In this document: positions 1 to 8,443 of the stretch, piece by piece | Layout of the letters: every line of letters starts with the position of its first letter | Numbering within the stretch: position 1 is the stretch's first letter | Assembly (NCBI GenBank): GCA_001983455.1 | Contig: LJDB01000061.1 | Location: 1-45,934 of the forward strand | Direction of reading: 5' to 3' | From: Candidatus Epulonipiscium fishelsonii | GTDB lineage: Bacteria > Bacillota > Clostridia > Lachnospirales > Cellulosilyticaceae | DNA: 45,934 bases | The notes under the pieces: model-generated | What the model saw: the letters and a program-made list of their open reading frames with translations, nothing else | What the model was told of the DNA's origin: nothing | Database searches by the model: none | Program-made: the position numbers and the translations under genes

Positions 1-908
1 CAGTAACAACGAAAGCTATTACTAGAATATTACCTGCTAACGCAGTTATAGATCATGGAGAAATCACATATAAAGGTCAAGATTTACTAAAATTATCAGA
101 AAAAGAGTTCACAAATTTAAGAGGAAATAATATAAGCTTAATATTTCAAGATCCATTATCAGCTTTGGACCCCGTAATGAAAATTGGAAAACAAATAACA
201 GAAACTCTAATAATAAAACAAAAAATGGATAAAGGAGCCGCGAAGAAAAAAGCAATAAGTTTGATGGGATCAGTAGGTATTCCAAATCCTGAAAAAAGGT
301 TTAATGAGTATCCCTTTCAATTTTCGGGGGGAATGAGACAAAGGATAGTAATAGCAATAGCACTAGCGTGTAATCCAGAATTTTTAATATGTGATGAACC
401 AACAACAGCACTAGACGTAACTATACAATCTCAAATTCTAGATTTAATAAAAGAAATGCAACAAAAAAATAATTTATCAGTAGTTTTTATAACTCATGAT
501 TTAGGAGTAGTAGCAAATGTTGCGGATAGAGTTTGTGTAATGTATGCTGGAAAAATAGTAGAAGAGGGGACTGTAGAAGATATATTCTACAATCCTCAAC
601 ACCCATACACATGGAGCTTATTGTCTTCAATGCCAACACTAGATTCAACAAATAATGAAAAACTAATGGCAATCCCTGGGACTCCTCCAAATATGCTATA
701 TCCTCCAAAGGGAGATGCATTTGCAATAAGAAATCGTTATGCCATGAAAATTGACTTTGAACGTGAGGCTCCAATGTTTAAAGTTTCAGATACACATTAT
801 GCTGCAACATGGAGACTTCATCCGAATGCACCAAAAAGTGAAATGCCACAAGAATTAAAACACAGAATAGAAGCACAGCTTATGGAGGTAAAAAAGTATG
901 CAAAATGA
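1..908 (+). CDS. oppD: Oligopeptide ABC transporter ATP-binding protein OppD/AmiE (5' end missing)
   Basis: This is one of the two ATPase subunits that energise oligopeptide import at the inner face of the membrane. The frame is open from base 3 and starts with VTTKAITRILP, the residues that normally follow the Walker A lysine-serine, so the P-loop lies just off the window. Visible motifs are the Q-loop FQDP, the signature FSGGMRQR, Walker B FLICDEPTTALD and the H-loop ITHD. The C-terminal oligopeptide-transporter extension (HPYTWSLLSSMP, then PPNMLYPPKGDAF) is intact. The four cysteines found there in DppD/E. coli OppD are replaced (GD, RN, ID, AATW), a pattern I know from streptococcal AmiE-type subunits. 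It overlaps oppF by 11 nt, so the two are translationally coupled. Only the true start is unknown. Confidence 0.93.
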   Translation, partial: VTTKAITRILPANAVIDHGEITYKGQDLLKLSEKEFTNLRGNNISLIFQDPLSALDPVMKIGKQITETLIIKQKMDKGAAKKKAISLMGSVGIPNPEKRFNEYPFQFSGGMRQRIVIAIALACNPEFLICDEPTTALDVTIQSQILDLIKEMQQKNNLSVVFITHDLGVVANVADRVCVMYAGKIVEEGTVEDIFYNPQHPYTWSLLSSMPTLDSTNNEKLMAIPGTPPNMLYPPKGDAFAIRNRYAMKIDFEREAPMFKVSDTHYAATWRLHPNAPKSEMPQELKHRIEAQLMEVKKYAK

Positions 909-1833
909 CAGTCATATTTTAGAAGTGAAAAATCTTTGTAAACATTTTAGTACCAAAAATAAGGCTGTTATGAAAGCGGTTGATAATGTAAGCTTTTACA
1001 TAAAAAAAGGTGAAACATTTGGCTTAGTTGGAGAGTCAGGTTGTGGAAAAACAACTATAGGAAGAACTATAATAAGATTGTATTCACCAACTTCAGGAGA
1101 AGTTATATTTAATGGAAAAAGAATAGATGGTAAATTAAATAAATCTGAAATAAAAGAAGTAACAAGCAAGATGCAAATGATATTTCAAGATCCAGTAGCA
1201 AGTTTGAATCCCAGAATGACTATAGAGGAAATAATTTCAGAAGGAGCAAAAATAAATAATATATTTAGTTCAAAAACAGAACTTAGAGAAAATATAAATT
1301 TAATGCTTGAAAAAGTGGGATTAACAAAAGAACATGCCACAAGATATCCTCACGAATTTTCAGGTGGTCAAAGACAACGAATTTGTATTGCACGAGCTTT
1401 AATTACAAAGCCTGAATTTATAATAGCAGATGAACCAATATCAGCACTTGATGTATCAATACAAGCACAAGTTTTAAATTTACTAAATGATTTACGAGAA
1501 GAATTTGGACTTACAATTTTATTTATTGCTCATGATTTATCGGTAGTAAAATATTTTTCTGACAGAGTAGCAGTAATGAATAAAGGTAGAATAGTTGAAA
1601 TGGCAGATTCGGAAAACGTATATAAAGAACCTGCACATCCATATACCAAAAGTTTATTATCTGCAATACCAATACCAAATCCATTACTAGAAAAACAGAG
1701 AAAACGTATAGACTATAATTATAATACCCATAACTATAATGAAAATAATATGCCAAAATATTTTGAAGTGAGCGAAGGACATAGCGTATTGTTTTCACAA
1801 GAAGAATATGACACATATATGCAGGAAAAATAA
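898..1833 (+). CDS. oppF: Oligopeptide ABC transporter ATP-binding protein OppF/AmiF
   Basis: Second ATPase subunit of the oligopeptide importer, acting as a heterodimer with OppD. The 311-residue protein is full length. It shows Walker A GESGCGKTT near residue 46, Q-loop FQDP, signature FSGGQRQR, Walker B FIIADEPISALD, H-loop IAHD and the C-terminal HPYTKSLLSAIP element of the peptide-transporter branch. The ATG at 898 has GGAGG nine bases upstream, inside the end of oppD. The permeases and binding protein would lie left of the window. The next gene begins directly at the base after this stop codon. Confidence 0.95.
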   Translation: MQNDSHILEVKNLCKHFSTKNKAVMKAVDNVSFYIKKGETFGLVGESGCGKTTIGRTIIRLYSPTSGEVIFNGKRIDGKLNKSEIKEVTSKMQMIFQDPVASLNPRMTIEEIISEGAKINNIFSSKTELRENINLMLEKVGLTKEHATRYPHEFSGGQRQRICIARALITKPEFIIADEPISALDVSIQAQVLNLLNDLREEFGLTILFIAHDLSVVKYFSDRVAVMNKGRIVEMADSENVYKEPAHPYTKSLLSAIPIPNPLLEKQRKRIDYNYNTHNYNENNMPKYFEVSEGHSVLFSQEEYDTYMQEK

Positions 1834-2175
1834 ATGAATAAAATAGAAACTTTAAAATCTTTAGCGAAAATTAGTTTTACATCATTTATATTAGTAATAT
1901 ATTTTTATATAATATATAAACAAATAATCATATCTGATGCCTTGTTTTTATCGGGAGTATTATACATGTGTGTAGCACTATTTAGTTTAGTGAGATATTG
2001 TGGAGGATTTGACATCAGTATATATTCTTTTAAGAAAATATTTGATAGAGAAATGGATAAAATGCAAGCTTTGCATGAATATACAAATCAAAATCCTTAT
2101 AATAAGTCGTATAAGGAACTTTTAATAATAAGTATAATATTTATAGTTGTTGGACACATACTCTCTCTTAAGTAA
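1834..2175 (+). CDS. Small membrane protein, possibly DUF3899 family
   Basis: A 113-residue protein with hydrophobic segments at about residues 15-30, 36-55 and 95-111 and a charged loop between the last two. The central stretch with LFSLVRYCGGFDISIYSFKK resembles the DUF3899 family of small Firmicute membrane proteins, which I recall often following OppF. That assignment is from memory and tentative, and no function is known. It starts with ATG immediately after the oppF stop, with only a weak AGGA ribosome site in the end of oppF, so it is probably coupled to it and is the last gene of the operon before the hairpin at 2284. Confidence 0.7.
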   Translation: MNKIETLKSLAKISFTSFILVIYFYIIYKQIIISDALFLSGVLYMCVALFSLVRYCGGFDISIYSFKKIFDREMDKMQALHEYTNQNPYNKSYKELLIISIIFIVVGHILSLK

Positions 2176-2283
2176 AAGCAGTAAATTTAGATGAAATAGG
2201 TTCTGCATCATATATTATTTTGGAGGAATCTATCAATAGATAATAAAGAAAGGAATATATAGGTTTGCTTAAATAGATAAATA

Positions 2284-2310
2284 GGCGGTATATTTTACCG
2301 TCTTTCTTTG
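2284..2310 (+). terminator. Intrinsic terminator after the opp operon
   Basis: A 7-bp stem GGCGGTA/TACCGTC (one G-U pair) at 2284-2290 and 2296-2302 is followed by the T-rich run TTTCTTTG. It lies about 110 bases after the last opp-operon stop and before the next promoter. Confidence 0.65.
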
Positions 2311-2371
2311 CGTGTATAAAAATATTCTTATAATGAAATATTAATAAGAAGAAAAGAATTAAAAATAAATT

Positions 2372-2400
2372 TTCTTACCTTGTTAAATATGTGATATAAT
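2372..2400 (+). promoter_or_regulatory. Promoter with extended -10 for the DUF624 operon
   Basis: TATAAT at 2395-2400 is preceded by TGA, giving the extended -10 TGATATAAT. The -35 candidate TTCTTA at 2372-2377 is weak but sits at 17 bases. Just downstream, near the expected transcript start, a 7-bp hairpin GTTGTTT/AAACAAC (2413-2428) could cap the 5' end of the mRNA. The ribosome site AAGGGGG (2437-2443) then precedes the ATG at 2451. Confidence 0.6.
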
Positions 2401-2450
2401 ATATTTTAATAGGTTGTTTAGAAACAACTATAAGATAAGGGGGAATCTTT

Positions 2451-3047
2451 ATGAGAATTGATTTTTATGGACCAATTTATAGGGTGGGCACTGAACTTGC
2501 AGATTTAATGATGCTCTCAATATATTGGCTTATTGGGTGTATTCCAATTATTACTATTGCAAATTCAACTTCAGCATTATTTTATGTATATGGAAAAAAA
2601 TTAAGAGGAGAAGATCCATATATAACACAAGAATTTATAAAAAGTTATAGGCAAAATTTTAAGCAGTCTATTTTAGTTATGATAATTTTATCCGTATTGT
2701 GGATTAGTGGAAGTTTTTATTTTATGATGTTATTTAGTAGCTCTTCAATAATATTTTCTGGAATAGCAATGTTTTTGATTATGGAGGTAAGCTTAATAAC
2801 TATTTATAGTATAGCTATACTTTCAAGATATTATGTTAGTACAAAAAATATTTTTATATCAAGCTTTGTGTTAGCACACAAACACATATTAAGTAGTGGA
2901 CTAATTTTAGGGTTATCTATTATAGTAAGCTATATAATGTTATATGTACCTATATTAATAATAGGATATCCTGCTATAATAGCAGCTATACACTCGTACT
3001 TTATACAAAAGATATTTGCAAAGAATGAAAAACTTATAGCACCTTAA
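2451..3047 (+). CDS. DUF624 (YesL-family) integral membrane protein
   Basis: A 198-residue protein matching the YesL/DUF624 pattern. It has an amphipathic N-terminus (MRIDFYGPIYRVG), a first membrane segment with LIGCIPIITIANSTSALFYV, a basic loop with the family-like GEDPYITQEFIKSYRQNFKQS, then three to four further membrane segments ending in a short basic tail. YesL members are often linked to sugar ABC transporters, but their role is unproven. The family call is from pattern recognition. The gene opens a three-gene operon: the next gene starts immediately after this stop and the third overlaps the second. An AAGGGGG ribosome site supports the start. Confidence 0.8.
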   Translation: MRIDFYGPIYRVGTELADLMMLSIYWLIGCIPIITIANSTSALFYVYGKKLRGEDPYITQEFIKSYRQNFKQSILVMIILSVLWISGSFYFMMLFSSSSIIFSGIAMFLIMEVSLITIYSIAILSRYYVSTKNIFISSFVLAHKHILSSGLILGLSIIVSYIMLYVPILIIGYPAIIAAIHSYFIQKIFAKNEKLIAP

Positions 3048-3392
3048 ATGAGAAAGGAAAAAGAAGTGAATATAGTTGGTCAAGTAATTTTTGTCATAAT
3101 GCTTTTATTTTTAGTAAGTTGTTTAAGAGTTATACTTAAAATTAGAAAAACCATAAAGCTAAATAAGAACAATCCAAATTTTAAAGGAATAATGGTTGTT
3201 AATGGAGAAGTATCTATTATTGAAGACGATAAAAAGGATTCAATAAATGAAGTTCAATATGTAACAGACCTATGTTGTGAAAAGCAAATAGATATACAAG
3301 ATGCATATCGAGTAGTAAAAGATGGTACCGAGTACTATTTTTGCTCGTGGGAATGCAGAGAAAAATTCTTAGAAGGAGAACAAGATGTTTAA
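3048..3392 (+). CDS. Single-pass membrane protein with a TRASH/YHS-like cysteine domain
   Basis: A 114-residue protein with one membrane segment (about residues 9-25), a polar linker, and a C-terminal domain with DLCCEKQIDIQDAYRV followed by YYFCSWECREKF. The spacing of an N-terminal Cys, about 22 residues, then C-x3-C before an aromatic/basic helix is the layout of TRASH/YHS metal-binding domains, so it may bind a metal ion on one face of the membrane. There is no good ribosome site before the ATG at 3048, so the gene may be read by coupling from DUF624. A GTG at 3066 with AAAGGA upstream is an alternative start that would give 108 residues. The end overlaps the M16C peptidase gene by 8 nt. 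Confidence 0.65.
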   Translation: MRKEKEVNIVGQVIFVIMLLFLVSCLRVILKIRKTIKLNKNNPNFKGIMVVNGEVSIIEDDKKDSINEVQYVTDLCCEKQIDIQDAYRVVKDGTEYYFCSWECREKFLEGEQDV

Positions 3393-6270
3393 ATTAATTA
3401 ATAGCGAAAAAATTAAAGAAATTGATAGCGTTGTAAAAATGTATGAGCATAAGAAAACGAAAGCACGAGTTATGTATATTGAAAGCGAGGATACGAATAA
3501 AACTTTTGGTATAGGCTTTAAAACACCCTCGTTTGATAGCACAGGGGTTCAGCATATATTAGAACATTCTGTTTTATGTGGCTCAAGAAAGTTTCCATTA
3601 AAAGACCCTTTTGTAGAACTTGCCAAAGGTTCATTAAATACTTTTTTAAATGCCATGACATATCCTGATAAGACTTTATACCCTATATCAAGTCAAAATG
3701 ATACAGATTTTAGAAATTTAATGGATGTATATCTAGACGCAGTATTCTTTCCGAATATTTATAAAACACCATATTTGTTAATGCAAGAAGGTTGGAGATT
3801 TGATCTAGAAGATATAGATGCTCCTCTGGAGTATAAAGGAGTAGTCTATAATGAAATGAAAGGTGCGTTTTCTTCGCCTGAACAATTGCTATTTACAAGA
3901 ATAGATGAAGGATTATTTCCAAATTCACCTTATCAATATGAATCAGGAGGGATGCCTGAAGATATTATAGACTTAACTTATGAAAATTATATTGCGTATC
4001 ACAAAAAATACTATCATCCATCAAATTGTTATATTTGTTTATATGGAAATATAGACATTAAGGAAACATTACATTTTATAGATAAAGAATATTTATCACA
4101 TTTTGATTATCAAGAAATCAACTCACAAATTCCTATGCAGCCTGCTTTTGATAAAGTAGTTGAAAAAGAGTATGCTTATTCTGTAAATGAAGAAAAAGGT
4201 AATCAACTATATTTATCATACAACTTTGTAATAGGTGAAAGTACAGACAGACAATTAATGATTAGCTTTGATATTTTGGATTATATATTATTAACTACAC
4301 CAGCTTCTCCTCTCAAAAAAGCCCTTATTAAAGAAGGGATAGGAGAAGATGTATTTGGAGTATTCCAAACACACTTAAAACAACCTATTTTTAGCATAGT
4401 GGCAAAAAATGTTTCTGCAGATAAAGAACAACGGTTTTATGAGCTGGTAGAAGAAAATCTAAATACGTTATGCAAAAAAGGAATACCTAAAGATTTAATT
4501 GACGGAGCAATGCAAGTTAAAGAGTTTAACTTGCATGAAGGTGAATCTAAGGGATATTCAAAAGGATTAATATATTTTATAGGAGGGTTAAAAAGCTGGC
4601 TATATGGCAAAGATCCTACGGATCAATTTAAATATGAAAAAATATTTGAAAATCTTAAGCAAAGCAAAGATAATAAATATTTTGAAGGATTAATAAAAAA
4701 ATATATTTTAGATAACAAGCATTGCACAAAGGTTAAATTATATCCTGAAAAAAATCTGGATGCTAAAATTGAAAAAGCTACCGAAGATAAGCTTGCAAAG
4801 ATTAAAGCTAGTTTATCAAAAGAGCAGTTAGAAGGATATGTTAAGAGAACAAAAGATTTTAAAATATTCCAAGAAACACCTGATAGTGAAAAAGATAAAA
4901 TGACTATTCCTATTTTGAAGAAGGAAGAGTTAGAAATTGAACCTATGTACCCAAATTATAAAGTTATAAAAAAAGATAAGGTGGATTATATAGTAACCCA
5001 TACATTTACAAATCAAATTTGTTATTTAAATTGGTATATAAATCTGGATGATCTTGATGATGAACATTTAAGTTATATAGGAACACTAGTTGGAGTGCTA
5101 GGAAAATTAGATACTAAAAATTATAACTATGAAAATTTATCATCTTATATAGACCAACATCTTGGAGGCATTGACTTCTATATCAAAGGTATTGCAAATG
5201 TGAAACAAAAAGGTAAAAATGAGCGTAACTTATTAATCAAGACAAAGGCTTTAACTAAACATTTTAGTGAGCAACTAGCTATAACTAAAGAAATTTTAAC
5301 TACTACCAAGTTCGATGATCTTGAACGGTTATTAGAGATTTTAAAAGAAATTCGTTCATTTATTAATATGGCATTAGCATCTGATGGACACAAAGTTGCT
5401 ATAAGTAGACTGTTATCTCATTTTACTCCGCTACAAGAATTTGAAGAAAAAGTTAAAGGTTTGGACTTTTATCATTTTATTGAAGATATAATCGATAACT
5501 GGGAAACTAAAAAAGAAGAGTTTAGTTTAAAATTAACTGAAACATATAAACTTTTATGTAATGTTAAACGAATAACAATTGGAATAACAATTGATAAAGC
5601 CGAAGTAGATAGCACTATAGAAAAAATAGCTGCCGATATAAAACTATTGCCAAAGAATGCAATTAAGTCGCATCAAAAACCGTTTAAAGAAGTTCCAATT
5701 CAAGAAGGCCTAGTATTTAACGGGACAGTTAATTATGTTGCCCAAGGATATAATTTCAAGAAACTAGGGTTTGAATATACTGGTAGTATGCTTATGCTAA
5801 AAACAATTTTGAGCATGGATTATTTATGGAATAACGTGAGGGTTAAAAATGGAGCATATGGATGTTTCTCAGATTTTAGAAAAAGTGGAAATATGTTTTT
5901 TGTTTCTTATCGTGACCCTAACGTAGCTAAAACACTGGATATATACAAAAAAGTAGTGGATTATATCAAAGACATTAATTTAACTGAACGACAACTTGTA
6001 AAATATTTAATCGGAACAATTAGTACTCTAGATTTTCCATATACTCCAAGTACAGAAGGAGATATTGCACAACTATATTGCTTGTCAAACACTACAAAAG
6101 ATGATTTGGCAAAAGTCCGTGGAGAATTGTTTGATACAACAAATGAAATTTTAAGAAGTTTTGCACCTATATTACAAGCAATTTTGGATCAGAACCAATA
6201 TTGTGTTTTTGGAAATAAAACTAGTATTGAACAGAATAAAGATATATTTGAAAATATTATAAATATATAG
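3385..6270 (+). CDS. M16C zinc metallopeptidase, presequence-protease (PreP/falcilysin) type
   Basis: A 961-residue insulinase-superfamily protease. The inverted zinc motif HILEH (His57, Glu60, His61) is followed by a distal glutamate near 157 in YNEMKGAFSSPE, with the family block SYPDKTLYP-like (MTYPDKTLYP) between. The length and the two homologous halves (catalytic N-half, non-catalytic C-half with YGCFSDFRKSG) fit the clamshell M16C enzymes that degrade free peptides up to about 65 residues. No signal peptide is visible, so it is cytosolic and probably clears peptides, perhaps those imported by the nearby Opp system (inference). AGAAGGAG lies six bases before the ATG. The start overlaps the TRASH-like gene by 8 nt. 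Confidence 0.93.
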   Translation: MFKLINSEKIKEIDSVVKMYEHKKTKARVMYIESEDTNKTFGIGFKTPSFDSTGVQHILEHSVLCGSRKFPLKDPFVELAKGSLNTFLNAMTYPDKTLYPISSQNDTDFRNLMDVYLDAVFFPNIYKTPYLLMQEGWRFDLEDIDAPLEYKGVVYNEMKGAFSSPEQLLFTRIDEGLFPNSPYQYESGGMPEDIIDLTYENYIAYHKKYYHPSNCYICLYGNIDIKETLHFIDKEYLSHFDYQEINSQIPMQPAFDKVVEKEYAYSVNEEKGNQLYLSYNFVIGESTDRQLMISFDILDYILLTTPASPLKKALIKEGIGEDVFGVFQTHLKQPIFSIVAKNVSADKEQRFYELVEENLNTLCKKGIPKDLIDGAMQVKEFNLHEGESKGYSKGLIYFIGGLKSWLYGKDPTDQFKYEKIFENLKQSKDNKYFEGLIKKYILDNKHCTKVKLYPEKNLDAKIEKATEDKLAKIKASLSKEQLEGYVKRTKDFKIFQETPDSEKDKMTIPILKKEELEIEPMYPNYKVIKKDKVDYIVTHTFTNQICYLNWYINLDDLDDEHLSYIGTLVGVLGKLDTKNYNYENLSSYIDQHLGGIDFYIKGIANVKQKGKNERNLLIKTKALTKHFSEQLAITKEILTTTKFDDLERLLEILKEIRSFINMALASDGHKVAISRLLSHFTPLQEFEEKVKGLDFYHFIEDIIDNWETKKEEFSLKLTETYKLLCNVKRITIGITIDKAEVDSTIEKIAADIKLLPKNAIKSHQKPFKEVPIQEGLVFNGTVNYVAQGYNFKKLGFEYTGSMLMLKTILSMDYLWNNVRVKNGAYGCFSDFRKSGNMFFVSYRDPNVAKTLDIYKKVVDYIKDINLTERQLVKYLIGTISTLDFPYTPSTEGDIAQLYCLSNTTKDDLAKVRGELFDTTNEILRSFAPILQAILDQNQYCVFGNKTSIEQNKDIFENIINI

Positions 6271-6281
6271 CCTCCAGCAAA

Positions 6282-6315
6282 ACCTCCCTTCCCAGGGAGG
6301 TATCACGTTAGTGAC
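6282..6315. repeat. Double-hairpin intergenic element
   Basis: A perfect 8-bp palindrome ACCTCCCT/AGGGAGGT with a TCCC loop (6282-6301) is followed directly by a smaller hairpin TCAC-GTTA-GTGA (6303-6314) and a GGAGAGGT tail. No T-run follows, so it is not a typical terminator. The layout resembles short dispersed intergenic repeats common in Clostridia. It sits between the M16C gene and the aldo/keto reductase and may affect read-through or mRNA stability. Confidence 0.5.
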
Positions 6316-6338
6316 GGAGAGGTAAAGGAGAGATAACA

Positions 6339-7535
6339 ATGCAATATAGAGACTTTACTAAAGATGGGAAAAAAGTTTCATTATTAGGTTTTGGTTGTAT
6401 GCGATTTAAAAGCAAAAATGGGTCTGTTGATAAAGAACTGGCTTTTGAGCAAATGTATTATGCGTATGAAAATGGAGTAAATTATTACGATACTGCTTAT
6501 ATATATCATGGTGGAAAAAGTGAAGTACTTTTGGGTGAATTTATAAAAAAATATGATATAAGAGATAAAGTATTTATTGCTGACAAGTTGCCTGGCTACT
6601 TAATAAATAAAGCTGAGCAAATTGAGGAAATTTATAACACCCAACTTAAAAGATTGGACACTACGTATATAGATTACTATTTAATGCATATGTTGGATAG
6701 CTTGGAGGCTTGGGAAAAGTTAAAAAATCTTGGTATTTTAGAATTTATTGAAACAAAGAAAACACTTGGGGAAATTAAAAATATTGGGTTTTCTTTTCAT
6801 GGTGTAGAGGAAGAATTTATTAAAATACTAGAAGATTATCCTTGGGATTTCTGTCAAATTCAATATAATTACTTGGATGAACATAATCAAGCAGGAACAG
6901 TGGGGCTTAAACGAGCTTATGAATTAGGGATAGGCGTAGTTATTATGGAACCACTACGTGGAGGAAGCCTTGCAGCAAAAGCTCCTGATAAAGTAAAAGA
7001 GATTTTTGAAAACTATAGGAAAAGACGTTCTCCAGCATTTTGGGGGCTTAGATGGGTTATGAACCATAAAGAAGTTAGTGTTGTTTTAAGTGGAATGAAT
7101 GACTTAAATCATATTAAAGAAAATATTAAAGCAGCAACTTTAACAACACCCAATAATATGAAGCCACGTGAATTAGAAATAATCGAACAAGTAAAACAAG
7201 TTTATAAAAGTCTTATGAAAGTTCCATGTACGGGATGTAACTATTGTATGCCATGTCCGTTTGGAGTCGCAATACCATATGTTTTTAGTGACTATAATAA
7301 TAAATACTTTTTCGGGAAATCTCTAGTAACACGCATTATGTATATGGCAAGAGCTGTTGGATTTGGTGTTGAAAAACCTTCTGGAGCAAATTTATGTAAA
7401 TGGTGTGGCAAGTGTGTGCCTCATTGTCCACAACATATAGATATTCCTGTTAAGTTGGCTGAAGCACATAAAGAACTTAGTAATCCTGTTATTATGAAAG
7501 CTTTAAAAATAGGTAAGAAATTTTTTAAAAAATAA
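6339..7535 (+). CDS. Aldo/keto reductase with C-terminal 4Fe-4S clusters
   Basis: A 398-residue cytosolic oxidoreductase. The N-terminal AKR barrel shows LGFGCMR, the catalytic DTAYIYHGG (Asp51, Tyr56), a lysine near 83 in ADKLP, and DYYLMH for the active-site histidine. The C-terminal tail carries two cysteine clusters, CTGCNYCMPCPFGVAIP and CKWCGKCVPHCP, typical of the 4Fe-4S AKR subgroup in anaerobes. The substrate cannot be told from sequence. It follows the M16C gene by 68 bases containing a double hairpin and has AAAGGAGA upstream of its ATG. It is probably transcribed with the operon that starts near 2400. Confidence 0.9.
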   Translation: MQYRDFTKDGKKVSLLGFGCMRFKSKNGSVDKELAFEQMYYAYENGVNYYDTAYIYHGGKSEVLLGEFIKKYDIRDKVFIADKLPGYLINKAEQIEEIYNTQLKRLDTTYIDYYLMHMLDSLEAWEKLKNLGILEFIETKKTLGEIKNIGFSFHGVEEEFIKILEDYPWDFCQIQYNYLDEHNQAGTVGLKRAYELGIGVVIMEPLRGGSLAAKAPDKVKEIFENYRKRRSPAFWGLRWVMNHKEVSVVLSGMNDLNHIKENIKAATLTTPNNMKPRELEIIEQVKQVYKSLMKVPCTGCNYCMPCPFGVAIPYVFSDYNNKYFFGKSLVTRIMYMARAVGFGVEKPSGANLCKWCGKCVPHCPQHIDIPVKLAEAHKELSNPVIMKALKIGKKFFKK

Positions 7536-7553
7536 TTTAAATACCTAGAAGTT

Positions 7554-7597
7554 GTGATACTCCCTCCTCTAAAAATTATCGCAGGAGGGAATATCAC
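7554..7597. terminator. Bidirectional terminator hairpin between convergent genes
   Basis: Arms 7554-7568 and 7583-7597 (GTGATACTCCCTCCT and its near complement, one C-A mismatch in 15) enclose a 14-base loop. The hairpin sits between the ends of the rightward aldo/keto reductase and the leftward repeat protein. Its core sequence is similar in style to the CCTCCC element at 6282. Confidence 0.6.
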
Positions 7598-7598
7598 A

Positions 7599-8240
7599 TT
7601 ATGGTATTCTATCTATAGAAATCGTATTAGTATAATCTGGTATTCCATTTAACGGAAACACCTCAGTTTGATAAGGGATTTTACTTGCAGACATTGCATT
7701 ATTCCCTTGGTTAGGAATTTCAGGGTTTACTACTGATTCATCTTGGTTAGGCATTTCAGGAGTTACCACTGCTTCATCTTGGTTAGGCATTTCAGGATTT
7801 ACCACTGATTCATCTTGGTTAGGAATTTCAGGGTTTACCACTGAGTCGTCTTGGCTAGGAATTTCAGGGTTTACTACTGATTCATCTTGGTTAGGAATTT
7901 CAGGGTTTACTACTGATTCATCTTGATTAGGAATTTCAGGAGTTACCACTGATTCGTCTTGATTAGGAATTTCAGGGGTTACTACTGATTCATCTTGGTT
8001 AGGAATTTCAGGGGTTACTACTGATTCGTCTTGGTTAGGAATTTCAGGATTTACCACTGATTCATCTTGGTTAGGAATTTCAGGGGGGACCACTGATTCG
8101 TCTTGATTATGTACATCTGTATCAGTTTTAATTGCATCGCTATTTATTGGAGTGATATATTCTTTACTGAAATATAAGCCAAAAAATAGTATTGCGATGA
8201 TTATACCTAGTACTACTCCTACTTTAGTAGACCTACGCAT
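7599..8240 (-). CDS. Membrane-anchored protein with eleven dodecapeptide repeats
   Basis: A 213-residue protein. The basic N-terminus and hydrophobic segment at about residues 8-24 form a signal anchor, so the rest is probably extracellular. Residues 45-176 are eleven copies of a 12-residue unit, consensus NQDESVV(N/T)PEIP, acidic and proline-bearing, with rare changes (SQDD, NQDEA, PEMP). A 37-residue non-repetitive tail follows, with no LPxTG or other wall-sorting signal. Such repeats usually form extended stalks or spacers, and no enzymatic motif is present. AAAGGAGG lies just upstream of the ATG. It is transcribed alone from the promoter at 8293-8321 and converges on the aldo/keto reductase gene. 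I recognise no family. Confidence 0.75.
   Translation of the reverse strand: MRRSTKVGVVLGIIIAILFFGLYFSKEYITPINSDAIKTDTDVHNQDESVVPPEIPNQDESVVNPEIPNQDESVVTPEIPNQDESVVTPEIPNQDESVVTPEIPNQDESVVNPEIPNQDESVVNPEIPSQDDSVVNPEIPNQDESVVNPEMPNQDEAVVTPEMPNQDESVVNPEIPNQGNNAMSASKIPYQTEVFPLNGIPDYTNTISIDRIP
7713..8108 (-). repeat. 36-bp in-frame tandem repeats (11 copies)
   Basis: Eleven 36-bp units code for the dodecapeptide repeats of the membrane-anchored protein. Copies differ mostly by synonymous changes (GATTCATCT versus GATTCGTCT, GGATTT versus GGAGTT), so the array is partly homogenised and could change length by slippage or recombination without a frameshift. Confidence 0.9.
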
Positions 8241-8284
8241 CTCAAACCTCCTTTATAAATACAACAACATATTTGTACTTATAC

Positions 8285-8321
8285 GTATAATAATTATACT
8301 AGGAAAGTTATGGATATTCAA
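8285..8321 (-). promoter_or_regulatory. Promoter of the repeat protein, with a palindrome on the -10
   Basis: On the minus strand TTGAAT (8316-8321) and TATAAT (8293-8298) are 17 bases apart. The -10 lies inside the palindrome GTATAAT-A-ATTATAC (8285-8299), which could be an operator or simply a bidirectional -10. Confidence 0.65.
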
Positions 8322-8393
8322 TAGTTTTATTTGCTAATATTAATTTATTTTTTAATAGCTAGTGATTTTAATATCAAATACATACTAAAGTTA

Positions 8394-8430
8394 AACCACA
8401 AAAATTATTTGGAGCATAGTTTTTGTGGTT
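8394..8430 (-). terminator. Hairpin after tyrS
   Basis: An 11-bp perfect stem AACCACAAAAA/TTTTTGTGGTT (8394-8404, 8420-8430) lies just beyond the tyrS stop, with outer ACATAC/GTATGT pairing. The T-run on the minus strand is broken, so termination may be only partial. Confidence 0.55.
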
Positions 8431-8443
8431 CTGTATGTTTATT

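Noticed and set aside
227..231. KMGKT instead of KMSKS in TyrS (residue numbers) as an anomaly
   Set aside because: Bacterial TyrRS enzymes usually carry a K-x-G-K-T form of this loop, so it is normal.
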